DNA of 28,774 nt from CAVRQM01 sp964250775 (lineage in GTDB: Bacteria > Pseudomonadota > Alphaproteobacteria > Acetobacterales > Acetobacteraceae): positions 1 to 28,774 of the forward strand of contig CAXUHK010000035.1 of NCBI GenBank assembly GCA_964250775.1. Direction: 5' to 3'. The notes under the pieces are model-generated. The model searched no databases. It had not been told where the DNA came from and saw only the letters and a program-made list of their open reading frames with translations. Of the stretch, positions 18,046 through 27,109 are shown one piece after another. Within the stretch, counting starts at the first letter, position 1, and every line of letters starts with the position of its first letter. The position numbers and the translations under genes are program-made.

Positions 18046-19669
18046 TCAGGACGGCAGCTTCACGTCGTTGAACATCGGCATCACGGTGTAGCCCTGCTTG
18101 AAGCCTGTGATGTCGCTCTTGGACGCCACCATCCAGAACCAGCCGGGCGAGAACAGCGGCACCTCGTAGGCGTTGGTCAGCAGGAACTTCTGGATGTCGA
18201 GCACCTTGGCCGCGCGCGCGTCGCCGGACAGGGCGCGCTGCTCGACCAGCATCTTCTGCAACGCGGGATCGGACGCGACCGCCTGGCTCGCGTAGCCCGG
18301 CGGCTGCCACAGGAACACCAGATAGTCGGGGTCGGGGCCGGACATGCCCATGGTCCAGATCGCCGGCGTTCCGGTGGTCTCGGCGTTCTTCTTGGTCATG
18401 TAGTCGACCCAGGTGGCGAACTGCCGCTGCTCGATCTTGACGCGGACGTTGACCGCCTTGAGCTCCTGTTGGATGACGACGTTGCTCTCGTCCCAGCCCT
18501 GCAACGACGACGTGACGAGGGTGACATCGAGCGGATGGTCCGGGCCGTAGCCGGCCTGCTTCAGCAACGCCTTCGACTTCTCGGGATCGTACGACGTCGC
18601 CCACTCGGCGCACTTCTTGGCGTCGTAGCCGAGCAGGCCGGGCGCCACTGGGCAGGTCGAGGACTGCACCAGGCCGTTGAAGCCGATGTCCACCATGGCG
18701 TCGCGGTCGAGCGCGTAGCCGATGGCGCGGCGCACGCGCGGGTCGTCCAGCGGCGGGATCTTCTGGGTGAAGCCGACATAGGCGAGCTGGCCGGTGCGCC
18801 CGGCGCCGGTGTAGACCGCGTACGCCTTGTCCTTCGCCAGGTCGGCGGCGTCCTGCAACGACGGCTCGGCGAAGTTGACCTCGCCGGTCTTGAGCGCCGC
18901 CATGCGCGACGGCGCTTCGGGGATGACGCGGAAGATCAGCCGCTGCGCGTAGGGCGGGCCGGGGTTGGCGACCATCGGGTTGTCGTTGACGTAGTCGGGG
19001 TTGCGCGCGAGCACGAGACGGTCGTTGCGCACCCACTCGACGAACTTCCACGGCCCGGTGCCGACCGGCTTCACGTCGCTGCCCTGGATCGTGCTCGGGC
19101 ACATCATCAGCGCCTGCGCGCTGCCGAGGAACGTCGGCAAGGGGGAATACGGGCTGCCCAGCTTCACCGTCAGCGTGTCGCCAGAGGCCTCGGTTCCCGT
19201 GATCTTGCCGTACGAGGAGGCGTTCGGGTCGCCGGTCTTGGGATCGACCGCGCGGTCGAGGTTCCACTTCGCCGCTGCGGCGCCGAACACGCTGCCGTCG
19301 TGGCACTTGACGTTCGGCCGCATCTTGAAGGTGAACGTCTGGTTGTCCGGGCTCGCGGTGTAGCTCNNNNNNNNNNGTCAGTGAATGTCAGGGAGGCGTG
19401 GGGGGGGGGGGGGGGGGGGGGCGCCCCCCCGCGCCCCCCCCGACCACGTGCCCCTTGTCGTCGAGGTTGAGCAGCGAATCGTAGATCTGCGTCATCACCT
19501 GGAACGAGATCGTGGTCGAGACGCGCGCCACGTCGAGGCTGTCGGCGTCCTGGGCGCGGGCGAACACGATGTCGCCGGCGGCGGCGCGGGCCGGCGCCGG
19601 GAGCGCGAACGCTCCCGCGAGCAGGCTGGCGGCGAGGGCGGTGCGGCGGTGTCTGCGGCCGATCGTCAC
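18046..19669 (-). CDS. Peptide ABC transporter substrate-binding protein (split by assembly gap)
   Basis: A periplasmic binding protein of the SBP_bac_5 (DppA/OppA) family. The N-terminal part has the signal sequence following GRRHRRTALAASLLAGAF with cleavage near ARAAAG, then QDADSLDVARVSTTISFQVM and TQIYDSLLNLDDKGHVV. After the gap, and in another frame, it resumes SYTASPDNQTFTFKMR and NVKCHDGSVFGAAAAKWNLD, with later family motifs GTGPWKFVEW, LDDPRVRRAIGYALDRDAMV and FLWQPPGYASQ. The change of frame falls at 10 N plus a G/C homopolymer, so it is an assembly fault. The GTG at 19669 is preferred because AGAAGGA lies just upstream; an in-frame ATG at 19738 would place an unlikely 23-residue polar leader before the signal peptide. 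First gene of the operon. Confidence 0.88.
19367..19445. other. Assembly gap (10 N) plus G/C homopolymer junk in the binding-protein gene
   Basis: Ten N at 19367-19376 are followed by a G run near 19400-19420 and C-runs near 19423-19440. Coding sequence of the binding protein is in different frames on the two sides. Only a few residues seem to be missing between GHVV and SYTASPD, judged from the family. Confidence 0.85.
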
Positions 19670-19781
19670 GAGGCGTTCCTTCTGCTGCCCGCTCGCGGGG
19701 CTTGCTGCTGCGGGATTAAGCACGATGCGCTCCGGCATGATGCGCGATGGCCGGCGCCGTTCAACTCACGAGATCGGGACA

Positions 19782-19801
19782 GCAAGCGCTGTGCCGCTTG
19801 C
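19782..19801. promoter_or_regulatory. Perfect 7+7 palindrome between divergent genes, possible operator
   Basis: GCAAGCG (19782-19788) and CGCTTGC (19795-19801) are perfect inverted repeats around a 6-base spacer. The site lies in the 179-base region between the divergent binding-protein gene and the S33 hydrolase, about 47 bases before the hydrolase start. Its position suits a shared regulator, but no regulator gene is adjacent and function is inferred. Confidence 0.35.
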
Positions 19802-19848
19802 CCGGACGCCGGTTCGGGTGTTGGCTGGCGCGAAACACGGAGCTGCCC

Positions 19849-20706
19849 ATGCACACCATCGTCAACGGCACCCGCCTCTGGTTCGACGTCGAGGGCGCCG
19901 GGCTGGTGCCGGACGGCCCGGCGATGCGCGAACGGCCAACGCTGGTGCTGCTGCACGGTGGCCCCGGCTTCGACCATTCCTCGTTCAAGCCGGCGCATTC
20001 GGCACTCACCGACGTGGCCCAGGTCGTCTACGTCGACCATCGCGGCAACGGCCGCTCCGGCTACAGCGAGCCGGCGCACTGGAACCTCGACCAGTGGGCC
20101 GACGATCTGCGCGCGTTGTTCGACCGGCTGGGGATCGAGCGGCCGGTGGTGCTCGGCCTGTCGTTCGGCGGCTTCGTGGCGCAGTCGCTGGCGTTGCGCC
20201 ACCCGGACCATGTCGGCCGGCTGGTGCTGTCGAGCACGGCGGCGAAGTTCCGGCCGGACCGCTGCCTGGACGCGTTCCTGCACCTGCACGGCACGCACGC
20301 GCGCGAAGTCGCGGCGAGGTTCTGGGACGCGCCGGGCGACGCGGCCTGCCTGAAGGAGTACACCGAGGTCTGCTTCCCGCTTTACAACCCGACGCCGCGT
20401 TCGCCGGACATGGCCAGCCGCTCGACCTTCAACCCCGCCATGCTCGCCCACTTCTTCGCCCATGACGGGGAGGGCCGCCGCTTCGATTTCCGGCAGCGGC
20501 TGCGAGACATCAAGTGCCCGGCCCTGGTGCTGGCCGGCGACCTCGACCCGGTGACGCCGCTGGCCGATTCCGAGGACATCGCCGCAGCACTGCCGCCGGC
20601 GCTGACGCGGTTCGAGAAGTTCCCCGGCGCCGGTCACGGCGTCGGCCGTGACCAGCCCGAGCGCTACTTCGCAGTGCTGCGCGAGTTCATCGCCGGCTTG
20701 TCTTAA
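19849..20706 (+). CDS. Alpha/beta hydrolase, proline iminopeptidase-like (S33)
   Basis: A 285-residue alpha/beta hydrolase. It carries HGGPGFDHSSF (from residue 36), DHRGNGRSGYS, the nucleophile elbow GLSFGG with Ser105, the acidic residue in AGDLDPVTPL, and the catalytic His in PGAGHGVGRD. The start at 19849 gives the family N-terminus MHTIVNGTRLWFDVEG and has ACGGAGC upstream; the frame is open from 19747 but that leader is unlike the family. It is divergent from the peptide transporter operon, which itself ends with another S33 enzyme, suggesting a shared peptide-degrading role. An esterase or lactonase role cannot be excluded. Confidence 0.87.
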   Translation: MHTIVNGTRLWFDVEGAGLVPDGPAMRERPTLVLLHGGPGFDHSSFKPAHSALTDVAQVVYVDHRGNGRSGYSEPAHWNLDQWADDLRALFDRLGIERPVVLGLSFGGFVAQSLALRHPDHVGRLVLSSTAAKFRPDRCLDAFLHLHGTHAREVAARFWDAPGDAACLKEYTEVCFPLYNPTPRSPDMASRSTFNPAMLAHFFAHDGEGRRFDFRQRLRDIKCPALVLAGDLDPVTPLADSEDIAAALPPALTRFEKFPGAGHGVGRDQPERYFAVLREFIAGLS

Positions 20707-20724
20707 CAAGGCTGTTGCGCGTAG

Positions 20725-20784
20725 GGCGGAAAAGCGCAGCGCCTTCCGCCACTTCGGAGCGCTCCCAATCCGGCGGAAGGCGCT
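20725..20784. repeat. REP-like hairpins downstream of the hydrolase gene
   Basis: GGCGGAA (20725-20731) pairs with TTCCGCC (20744-20750), with an inner GCGC/GCGC pairing, forming one hairpin. The 13 bases AGCGCCTTCCGCC (20738-20750) recur as a perfect inverted copy at 20772-20784 just before the gap. This resembles short intergenic palindromes repeated in many proteobacterial genomes and could also stop transcription from the hydrolase gene. It is cut by the 10-N gap. Confidence 0.6.
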
Positions 20785-20875
20785 NNNNNNNNNNCCGCGC
20801 CCCGCCCCCGCCCCGGCCCCGGCGCCGCCGCGGCGCGGGGCCCCGCCCCGCCCCCCCCCCCCCCCCACCCGCCGT
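20785..20875. other. Assembly gap (10 N) plus C/G-rich junk between genes
   Basis: Ten N at 20785-20794 are followed by about 80 bases of C- and G-runs with no coding sign. Nothing else is seen between the hydrolase stop (20706) and the carboxypeptidase stop (20888) apart from the REP-like hairpins. Confidence 0.85.
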
Positions 20876-20887
20876 CGCTGTGGGAGT

Positions 20888-22405
20888 TCATTGCGAGATG
20901 ACGCACGGGCTGCCGTAACGACGCTGCAGCGCGGCGATGTAGGGCTGCGGGTCGAGCGTCTTGCCGGTCGCGCGCACCAGGAGTTCGTCGCGCGAGAACC
21001 GGCGGCCGTGCCGATACACCGCCTCGGTCAGCCACGCCCGCAACGGCGCGTAGTCGCCCGCCTGCAATCCGGGAGCGATGGTCGCGTCCTGCGCCAGCGC
21101 CGCGTCGTACAGCTGTGCCGCCATGACGTTGCCGATGGTGTAGGAGCAGAAGCTGCCGATGTAGCCGGTCGACCAGTGCACGTCCTGCAGCACGCCGCGC
21201 CGGTCGTCGGGCACGCGCACGCCGAGGTCGCGCAGCATCGCGGCGTTCCAGGCCTCCGGCAGCTCGGCGACCTTGAGGCTGCCGTCGATCAAGGCGCGCT
21301 CGATGTCGACGCGCAACATGATGTGGAAATCGTACGTGAGTTCATCGGCCTCGATGCGGATCGGTCCAGGCCGGACGGCGTTGTAGGCGCGGTGGAATTC
21401 GTCCAAGCCGACATCCACCAGGGTTTCCGGGAACGTCGCCTGCAGCTCGGGATAGTGCAGCTCCCAGAAGCGGCGGCTGCGCCCGATCCCGCACTCCCAG
21501 AGCCGCGACTGCGATTCGTGCGCGCCGAAACTGGTGCCGCCCACCGCGTACAGGCCGATCAGGTCGGTGGTCAGCGGCGTGCGGGTATAGGCGGGGTCGA
21601 CATTTTGCTCGTACAGGCCGTGCCCGGCCTCGTGCATGATGCTGCCCAAGGCTTTGGCGATATTGTCCCGGTGATAGGTGGTGGTGATACGGACGTCGTT
21701 GCGGGTGAACGAGATCTCGAATGGGTGTGCCGTGGGATCGAGCCGCCCGCGCGCCATGTCGTAGCCGAAGCGCTCGGCGATGTGCAGGCCGAACGCGCGT
21801 TGGCGGTCGGCGTCATACTCGTGCGCCGCAAACGGCGGCGCCGGCTCGGCCTGTTGCAGCAACGGGCGCAGGCCGGCGCGCAGCGTGGCGAACAACGTCG
21901 ATAGCGTCTCCACCGTCTCGCCCGGCTCGAACGTCGACAGCAGCGCGTCGTACGGGTGCGCGGCGTAGCCGATCGCGTCGGCGAGCTGCCGCGCCAGCTC
22001 CACGGTCTCGGCCAGGAGCGGCGCGAACCGGCCGAAGTCGCTGTCGCGGCGCGCCTCGGTCCAGGCCGCCTGCGCCGTGGTGCGCAACTCGGCGCGGCGG
22101 CGCTCCAGGGTTTCGGGGATGCGCGCATGGTGCGCGATGGCGGCGCGGGTCTGCGCCACCGCGCGACGGCCGGGAGACTCCTCGGGCTCGTCCGCCAGCT
22201 CGCGCTCGGCGGCGTCGACCAGGCGGCGCGTCTCGTCGGCGATCAACATCTGCCGCGCCATTACGGTCAATGTCGCGATCTGCTGCCCGCGCGACTCGAT
22301 GCCACCGGGCGGCATCATGGTGCGCGAATCCCACACCAGCACCGAACTCGCGTTCAGCAGGTCGTTGACGACGCCGAGGCGCTGCCGGAAACCGGCGTAG
22401 CTCAT
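20888..22405 (-). CDS. Metallocarboxypeptidase, family M32 (carboxypeptidase Taq type)
   Basis: A 505-residue zinc carboxypeptidase, the normal length for M32, which trims C-terminal residues from peptides in the cytoplasm. The zinc motif is IMHEAGHGLYEQ (His near residues 258 and 262). The third ligand region is TSFGAHESQSRLWE. Other family motifs are ASSVLVWDSRTMMPPGG near the N-terminus, RPGPIRIEADELTYDFHIMLR, and a C-terminal stretch with DVHWSTGYIGSFCSYTIGN. No signal peptide is present. Its ATG overlaps the stop of the aldo/keto reductase gene (ATGA at 22402-22405). It may act with the peptide importer and S33 peptidases nearby, though transcription with them is not implied. Confidence 0.95.
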   Translation of the reverse strand: MSYAGFRQRLGVVNDLLNASSVLVWDSRTMMPPGGIESRGQQIATLTVMARQMLIADETRRLVDAAERELADEPEESPGRRAVAQTRAAIAHHARIPETLERRRAELRTTAQAAWTEARRDSDFGRFAPLLAETVELARQLADAIGYAAHPYDALLSTFEPGETVETLSTLFATLRAGLRPLLQQAEPAPPFAAHEYDADRQRAFGLHIAERFGYDMARGRLDPTAHPFEISFTRNDVRITTTYHRDNIAKALGSIMHEAGHGLYEQNVDPAYTRTPLTTDLIGLYAVGGTSFGAHESQSRLWECGIGRSRRFWELHYPELQATFPETLVDVGLDEFHRAYNAVRPGPIRIEADELTYDFHIMLRVDIERALIDGSLKVAELPEAWNAAMLRDLGVRVPDDRRGVLQDVHWSTGYIGSFCSYTIGNVMAAQLYDAALAQDATIAPGLQAGDYAPLRAWLTEAVYRHGRRFSRDELLVRATGKTLDPQPYIAALQRRYGSPCVISQ

Positions 22406-23421
22406 GCGCGGCTGACACGCCCCTCCAGCGGATAGGCCGGGTCGTTGTAGCCGGGGGTTGAGGCGTGCCCAGGCGTCACCAGCCGGTCGACCAGCGCCTC
22501 GTCCTCGGCGGTGAAGCGGTATCCGAGCGCCCCCATGTAGTCGTCCCACTGCGCCATGGTACGCGGCCCGGCGATGGCGCCGGTGACGAGGCGGTTGTTC
22601 AGCACCCAGGCGAAGGCGAACTGCCCCGGCGTGATGCCGCGGTCGCCGGCGTGCTCGGCCAGGGTCTGCGCGATTTGCAGGCTCTCGGGCCGCCACTCGG
22701 TCTCCATCATCCGCTTGTCCTGCCGCCCGGCGCGGCTGCCCTCGTCCGGGGCGGCGTCGGGGCGGTACTTGCCGGTCAGCACGCCGCGCGCCAGCGGGCT
22801 GTACGGGAACACGCCCAGCCCCAGATGCGCGCAGGCCGGCAGGTGCTCGACCTCGGGCATCCGGTTGAGCGCGTTGTAGTACGGCTGCGACACCACCGGC
22901 CGGTCGATGCCGGCGGCGTCGCACAGCCGGCAAATCTCGGCCACGCGCCAGGCGCGGTGGTTGGAGACGCCGAAATGCCGGATGCGGCCGCTGCGCACGA
23001 GGTCGGCCATGGCGTGCACCACCTCTTCGAGCGGCGTCGAGTGGTCCTCCCTGTGCAAATAGAGGATGTCGATGGCCTCGACACCCAGCCGCTTGAGGCT
23101 GGCGTCCACCGCGATGAACGCATAGCGGCGCGACAGCCCGGCGGCGTTGGGACCCTCTCCGGTGGGGTTGGCCAGCTTGGTCGCCAATACCCACCAGTCG
23201 CGGTGCGCGGCGATCGCCCGGCCGGTGATGCGCTCGCTCTCGCCGCCGGTGTAGACGTCGGCGGTGTCGATGAAGTTGATGCCGCCCTCGCGTGCGCGGT
23301 CGATGATGCGGGCGGCGTCCGCCTCCGTGGTTGCTGCCCCGAACATCATCGTGCCGAGGCAAAGCGGCGACACCTTCAGCCCGGAGCGGCCGAGCGGGCG
23401 GTATTCGATCGGGGTGGTCAT
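22402..23421 (-). CDS. Aldo/keto reductase
   Basis: A 339-residue NAD(P)H-dependent aldo/keto reductase of the YajO/Tas-like group. The catalytic tetrad is visible: Asp52 and Tyr57 in FIDTADVYTGGESE, Lys82 in VLATKLAN, and His123 in ILYLHREDHSTPLEE. Cofactor-binding elements HFGVSNHRAWR, VVSQPYYNALNR and FPYSPLARGVLTGKYRP follow, and TGAIAGPRTMAQWDD near the C-terminus binds the cofactor phosphate. The start at 23421 has AAGGAGAG upstream. The substrate is unknown. It overlaps the M32 gene by 4 bases and lies 18 bases after the YceI-family stop. Confidence 0.93.
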   Translation of the reverse strand: MTTPIEYRPLGRSGLKVSPLCLGTMMFGAATTEADAARIIDRAREGGINFIDTADVYTGGESERITGRAIAAHRDWWVLATKLANPTGEGPNAAGLSRRYAFIAVDASLKRLGVEAIDILYLHREDHSTPLEEVVHAMADLVRSGRIRHFGVSNHRAWRVAEICRLCDAAGIDRPVVSQPYYNALNRMPEVEHLPACAHLGLGVFPYSPLARGVLTGKYRPDAAPDEGSRAGRQDKRMMETEWRPESLQIAQTLAEHAGDRGITPGQFAFAWVLNNRLVTGAIAGPRTMAQWDDYMGALGYRFTAEDEALVDRLVTPGHASTPGYNDPAYPLEGRVSRA

Positions 23422-23439
23422 GGATGGCTCTCCTTTGGG

Positions 23440-24048
23440 TCAGCCTTGCTTCACGAACGCGCCGCTCAGGATAAGCCGCACCTCGTCGCCGATGAACGGG
23501 GCGAACGTGCTGATGCCGAAATCGGTGCGGCGCAGCGTGCCGGTGGCGTCGAAGCCGATGGTGTACTTGCTGTCCGCCGGGTCGATGCCGGCGCCGTCGA
23601 ACGTCACCTCCAGCGTGAGCGGCCGGGTCACGCCGCGCAGCGTCAGGTCGCCGATCACGATTCCACGGTCCATCCCGGTCACTGTCACCCTGGTCGACTT
23701 GAACGTCATGGTCGGGAACTGCGCCACGCCGAACCAGTCCTTCAGGATGGCGTTCAACTTGTCGCTGGCGGTCGAGACCGTGGCGGCGGGCACCGTGACC
23801 AGCAGCGTGCTGTTGGCGGGCGTCGCGGGGTCGAACACCAGCGTGCCGCTGGCCTGGGCGAAGCGGCCGTAATATGTCGAGAAGCCGAAATGCGAGACGC
23901 CGAACAGCACCTCGGTGTGCTCGGGCTCGACCGTGTAGATGCCGGGATGCACGCGGGCCGGGTCGCGCACGTATTCGGCGGCCTCGGCCGTCGTCAGCGC
24001 CAGGGCGAAGGCTGTGACCAGGAACAGGCTGCGCATCGCGCGGATCAT
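23440..24048 (-). CDS. YceI-family periplasmic lipid-binding-like protein
   Basis: A 202-residue secreted protein of the YceI family, a lipocalin-like barrel that binds isoprenoid or polyprenoid molecules; some members are acid- or stress-induced. The signal peptide reads MRSLFLVTAFALALTTAEA with cleavage before AEYVRD. The mature part has YTVEPEHTEVLFGVSHFGFS, WFGVAQFPTMTFKST, GDLTLRGVTRPLTLEV and KYTIGFDATGTLRRTDFGIS, the last two being family signatures. ATG 24048 is chosen because it overlaps the HemW stop by 4 bases; ATG 24036 would give a cleaner signal peptide and is possible. Confidence 0.93.
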   Translation of the reverse strand: MIRAMRSLFLVTAFALALTTAEAAEYVRDPARVHPGIYTVEPEHTEVLFGVSHFGFSTYYGRFAQASGTLVFDPATPANSTLLVTVPAATVSTASDKLNAILKDWFGVAQFPTMTFKSTRVTVTGMDRGIVIGDLTLRGVTRPLTLEVTFDGAGIDPADSKYTIGFDATGTLRRTDFGISTFAPFIGDEVRLILSGAFVKQG

Positions 24049-25202
24049 AGCACCAGCGCCGCGAGCAGCGCATCCAGCCGCTTGCGGCCCTCCGGCGTCG
24101 CCCGCAATACGCCGTCGCCGCGCGCCAGGTAGTCTGCCTCGATGGCCTGGAGCAACACGTCGGCATCGATCGCGTCGTCGAGTGCCAAGCCGGTGCGGGC
24201 CAGGAAACGCGCTTCGGCGATGCCCTCGGTCAGGCGCAACCCCATCAGCAGCATCTCGCGCCCCCGGTCGCGCGGTGCCATCGCCTCCTCCCGCGTGCTG
24301 CCATGGCCCTGCGCCTCGACCCGCGTCGCCCACGGCTCCGGCGCGCGGTGCCGGCGCGTGGCCAGCAACGCATCGCCCACCCGCACCCGGCCATGCGCGC
24401 CGGGACCTATGCCGGCGTACTCGCCATAACGCCAATAGGCGAGGTTGTGCCGGCTCTCAGCGCCGGGCACGGCGTAGTTGCTGACTTCGTAGGGCAGCAG
24501 CCCGAAGCCGGCGGCCGCCTCGATGGTGGCGTCGTACAGCGCCGCCCCCGCGTCGTCGTCGGGCAGCACGATGCGGCCCTGCCGGTGCAGCGCCTCGAAC
24601 GCGGTGCCCGGCTCGATGGTCAGTTGGTAGAGCGACAGGTGATCGGCGGCCAGCGACAGCGCCTGACGCAATTCGGCCCGCCACGCCGCCACCGACTGCT
24701 CCGGGCGGGCGTAGATCAGGTCGAACGAGACACGCGGGAACAGGCTCCGCGCCAGCTCCAGCGCCGCCATCGCCTGCGCGCCCGAGTGCTCGCGGCCCAG
24801 CATCCGCAGCGCCGCCGCGTCGAGGCTCTGCACGCCGAGCGACACCCGGTTGACGCCGGCCTGGCGGAACGCCGCGAGCCGTGTCGCCTCGACGCTGGTC
24901 GGGTTGGCCTCCAGCGTGACCTCGATCTCGGGCAGCGGCTCGAACAGCCGGCCGGCATCCTCGATCAGCCGCGCCACCGTGTCCGGCTGCATCAGGCTCG
25001 GCGTGCCGCCGCCGAAGAAGATCGAAGCAAGCGGCCGGCGGCCCAGCCGGGCGGCCTCCCAGGCCAGCTCGGCGCGCAACGCCCGCGCGAAGCGGCCCTG
25101 GTCGATGCGCTCGCGGACATGGCTGTTGAAGTCGCAATACGGGCACTTGGCGAGGCAGAACGGCCAATGGATATAAAGCGCAATCGGGTCCATGAACGGC
25201 AT
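24045..25202 (-). CDS. hemW: Radical SAM haem chaperone HemW
   Basis: A 385-residue radical SAM protein. The 4Fe-4S/SAM site is CLAKCPYC in ALYIHWPFCLAKCPYCDFNS. SAM-binding motifs FFGGGTPSL, TLEANPTSVEATRL and NRVSLGVQSLDAAALRMLGR follow, and the HemW C-terminal domain is marked by YEVSNYAVPGAESRHNLAYW. The family was long annotated as oxygen-independent coproporphyrinogen oxidase; characterised HemW proteins instead insert haem into respiratory enzymes. The extra cysteine found in HemN is absent from the CxxxCxYC-type motif. ATG 25202 and ATG 25193 are both possible and no ribosome site decides. In many genomes this gene sits beside rdgB and rph, neither of which is here; rsmI lies across the TauE gene. 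Confidence 0.93.
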   Translation of the reverse strand: MPFMDPIALYIHWPFCLAKCPYCDFNSHVRERIDQGRFARALRAELAWEAARLGRRPLASIFFGGGTPSLMQPDTVARLIEDAGRLFEPLPEIEVTLEANPTSVEATRLAAFRQAGVNRVSLGVQSLDAAALRMLGREHSGAQAMAALELARSLFPRVSFDLIYARPEQSVAAWRAELRQALSLAADHLSLYQLTIEPGTAFEALHRQGRIVLPDDDAGAALYDATIEAAAGFGLLPYEVSNYAVPGAESRHNLAYWRYGEYAGIGPGAHGRVRVGDALLATRRHRAPEPWATRVEAQGHGSTREEAMAPRDRGREMLLMGLRLTEGIAEARFLARTGLALDDAIDADVLLQAIEADYLARGDGVLRATPEGRKRLDALLAALVL

Positions 25203-25331
25203 ATGGTGCGGTATGGCGCGCTGGGTGGCGCGCCTAGAATTGCCGCTTGGCGAAAGGGTGATAAGGTGAACAACGCTCGGGACACGTGAATCTCGGCGGT
25301 TTGCGGGAGACCCTATGCAGCTCGTTGCGTC

Positions 25332-26099
25332 ATGAACCCGATGTTCTCGGTGTCCGGCTTCGCCGTGGGCCTGCTGGTCGGGTTGACCGGGGTCGGCGGC
25401 GGGTCGCTGATGACGCCGCTGCTGATCCTGCTGTTCGGCATCCACCCCGTCACCGCCGTCGGCACCGATCTGCTGTACGCCTCCGCGACCAAGTCGGTCG
25501 GCACCATGGTGCACGGCGCCGCGCGCACGGTGGAGTGGCCGGTCGTCTTGAAACTGGCGGTCGGCAGCATCCCGGCGGCGGCGGCGACGTTGCTGACGTT
25601 GCACGCGCTGGGCCGTCCCAACCCCGCGGTCGAGCACGTGATGACGGCTTCGCTCGGCGTGGCGCTGCTGCTGACCGCGCTGTCATTGCTGCTGCGCGCG
25701 CGGATCGTGGCGTTCGCCGAACGCGGCGCCCCGCTGTCGCCAAGCCGGGTGGCGCAACTCACGGTGCTGACCGGCGTGGCGCTGGGCGCGCTGGTGACAC
25801 TGACCTCGGTGGGCGCCGGGGCGCTGGGCGTCACCGCGCTAATCCTGCTGTATCCCCGGCTCCCGATCGCCCGCATCGTGGGCTCCGACATCGCCCATGC
25901 GGTGCCGCTCACGCTGCTGGCCGGCCTTGGGCATTGGGTCATGGGCGACGTCGATTGGAGCCTGTTCGGCTGGCTGCTGGTAGGCTCGGTGCCCGGCATC
26001 GTGGTCGGCAGCCTACTGGCGGCACGGGTGCCGGAGCGGGTGCTGCGGCCGGTGCTGGCGGCGACCCTGGTGCTGGTCGGCGGCCGCCTGCTCGGGTGA
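25332..26099 (+). CDS. TauE/SafE-family permease
   Basis: A 255-residue membrane protein of the TauE/SafE (sulfite exporter) family with about eight spans. Family features are the N-terminal GLLVGLTGVGGGSLMTPLLI, the HPVTAVGTDLLYASATKSVG segment after it, and the repeat of the motif in the second half, TSVGAGALGVTALILLYP, then VGSDIAHAVPLTLLAGLGH. The substrate is unknown; sulfite, sulfoacetate or other small anions are reported for relatives. It diverges from hemW over about 130 bases in which no clear promoter or repeat is seen, and converges on rsmI with 4 bases between stops. Confidence 0.9.
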   Translation: MNPMFSVSGFAVGLLVGLTGVGGGSLMTPLLILLFGIHPVTAVGTDLLYASATKSVGTMVHGAARTVEWPVVLKLAVGSIPAAAATLLTLHALGRPNPAVEHVMTASLGVALLLTALSLLLRARIVAFAERGAPLSPSRVAQLTVLTGVALGALVTLTSVGAGALGVTALILLYPRLPIARIVGSDIAHAVPLTLLAGLGHWVMGDVDWSLFGWLLVGSVPGIVVGSLLAARVPERVLRPVLAATLVLVGGRLLG

Positions 26100-26103
26100 C
26101 GGT

Positions 26104-27109
26104 CTACAGGCCGCGCAACGCCGCGCCGAGGTCCAGCGCCCGCGCGTAGACCTGCCGGCGCGNNNNNNNNNNGCCCGCCCCCCCCCCCCCCCCCCCCCCC
26201 CCCGCGCCCCCGCCCCCGCGGCCCCCCGCCCCGGCGCCCCAGGCCGGTGGCGCCGGCGACCTGCGCCACCGCCTCCTTGACGCTGCATCCCGTGGCCACC
26301 GCCGCGCGCAGCAGGTCGTCGACCGCCTCGGTGGGCGTGGCCTCGTCGTCCGCCGGCCCCACCACCAGCGTGATCTCGCCGCGCGCCGGATGCGTGGCGT
26401 AGTGCGCCGCCAGTTCCTCCAGGCCGCCGCGGCGCACCTCCTCGAACCGCTTGGTCAGCTCGCGCGCCACCGCCGCCGGACGGTTGCCGAAGCTCGTCGC
26501 CAGGTCGGCGAGGCTCTCGGCCAGCCGGTGCGGCGCTTCGTGCCAGAGCAGCGTCGCGCGCAGCCCGGCGCGTTCGGCGGCGCGCAGGGTCGCGAACGCA
26601 GCCAGCCGCGCCGCCTGGCGCGGCGGCGGGAAGCCCGCGAACAGGTACGGGTGCGGCGGCAGCCCGGACAGGATCAGCGCCAGCGTCGCCGCGTTGGCCC
26701 CGGGCAGGCCCGTGACGGGCACCCCGGCCGCGATCGCCGCCCGCGCCAGCCGGTAGCCGGGATCGGACAGCAGCGGCGTCCCGGCGTCCGACACCAGCGC
26801 CACCCGCTCGCCGGCTCGCATCCGCTCCAGCAGCGGCGCCACCCGCGCCTCCTCGTTGTGGTCGTGCAGCGGCGACAGCCTGGTCGCGATGCCGTGCGCC
26901 GCGAACAGCCGCGCCGTCACCCTGGTGTCCTCGCACAGCACGACGTCGGCGTGGCGGAGCGCCGCGATGGCGCGCATGGTGATGTCGCCGAGGTTGCCGA
27001 TCGGCGTCGGAACCAGCACAAGACCGGCAGGGGCGGAATCGCCGGGCGGCACGGGGTCGTCCGCGGGTTCGCCCTTCGATGGAGGCTGGTCGCATGGCAC
27101 GCCGGACAT
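26104..27109 (-). CDS. rsmI: 16S rRNA (cytidine1402-2'-O)-methyltransferase (split by false assembly gap)
   Basis: RsmI methylates the ribose of C1402 in the decoding centre of 16S rRNA. Motifs: LVLVPTPIGNLGDITMRAI, ADVVLCEDTRVT, HDHNEEARV, VALVSDAGTPLLSDPG, LPGANAATLALILSGLP, FAGFPPPR and ELTKRFEEVRRG. Before the gap the frame reads AVAQVAGATGLGRR; after it, in another frame, RRQVYARALDLGAALRGL and stop. Joining the two RR codons (26231-26236 with 26155-26160) removes 76 bases, restores the frame and gives a normal RsmI C-terminus and about 309 residues. The gap is therefore an artefact. The start at 27109 has AGGAG about 6 bases upstream and reads MSGVPCDQPPSKGEP. Confidence 0.93.
26163..26230. 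other. False assembly gap (10 N) with C-run junk in rsmI
   Basis: Ten N at 26163-26172 are followed by a long C-run and C/G mix. Both sides carry the same Arg-Arg codon pair of rsmI, so the sequences overlap and no real gene interruption is implied. Confidence 0.85.
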
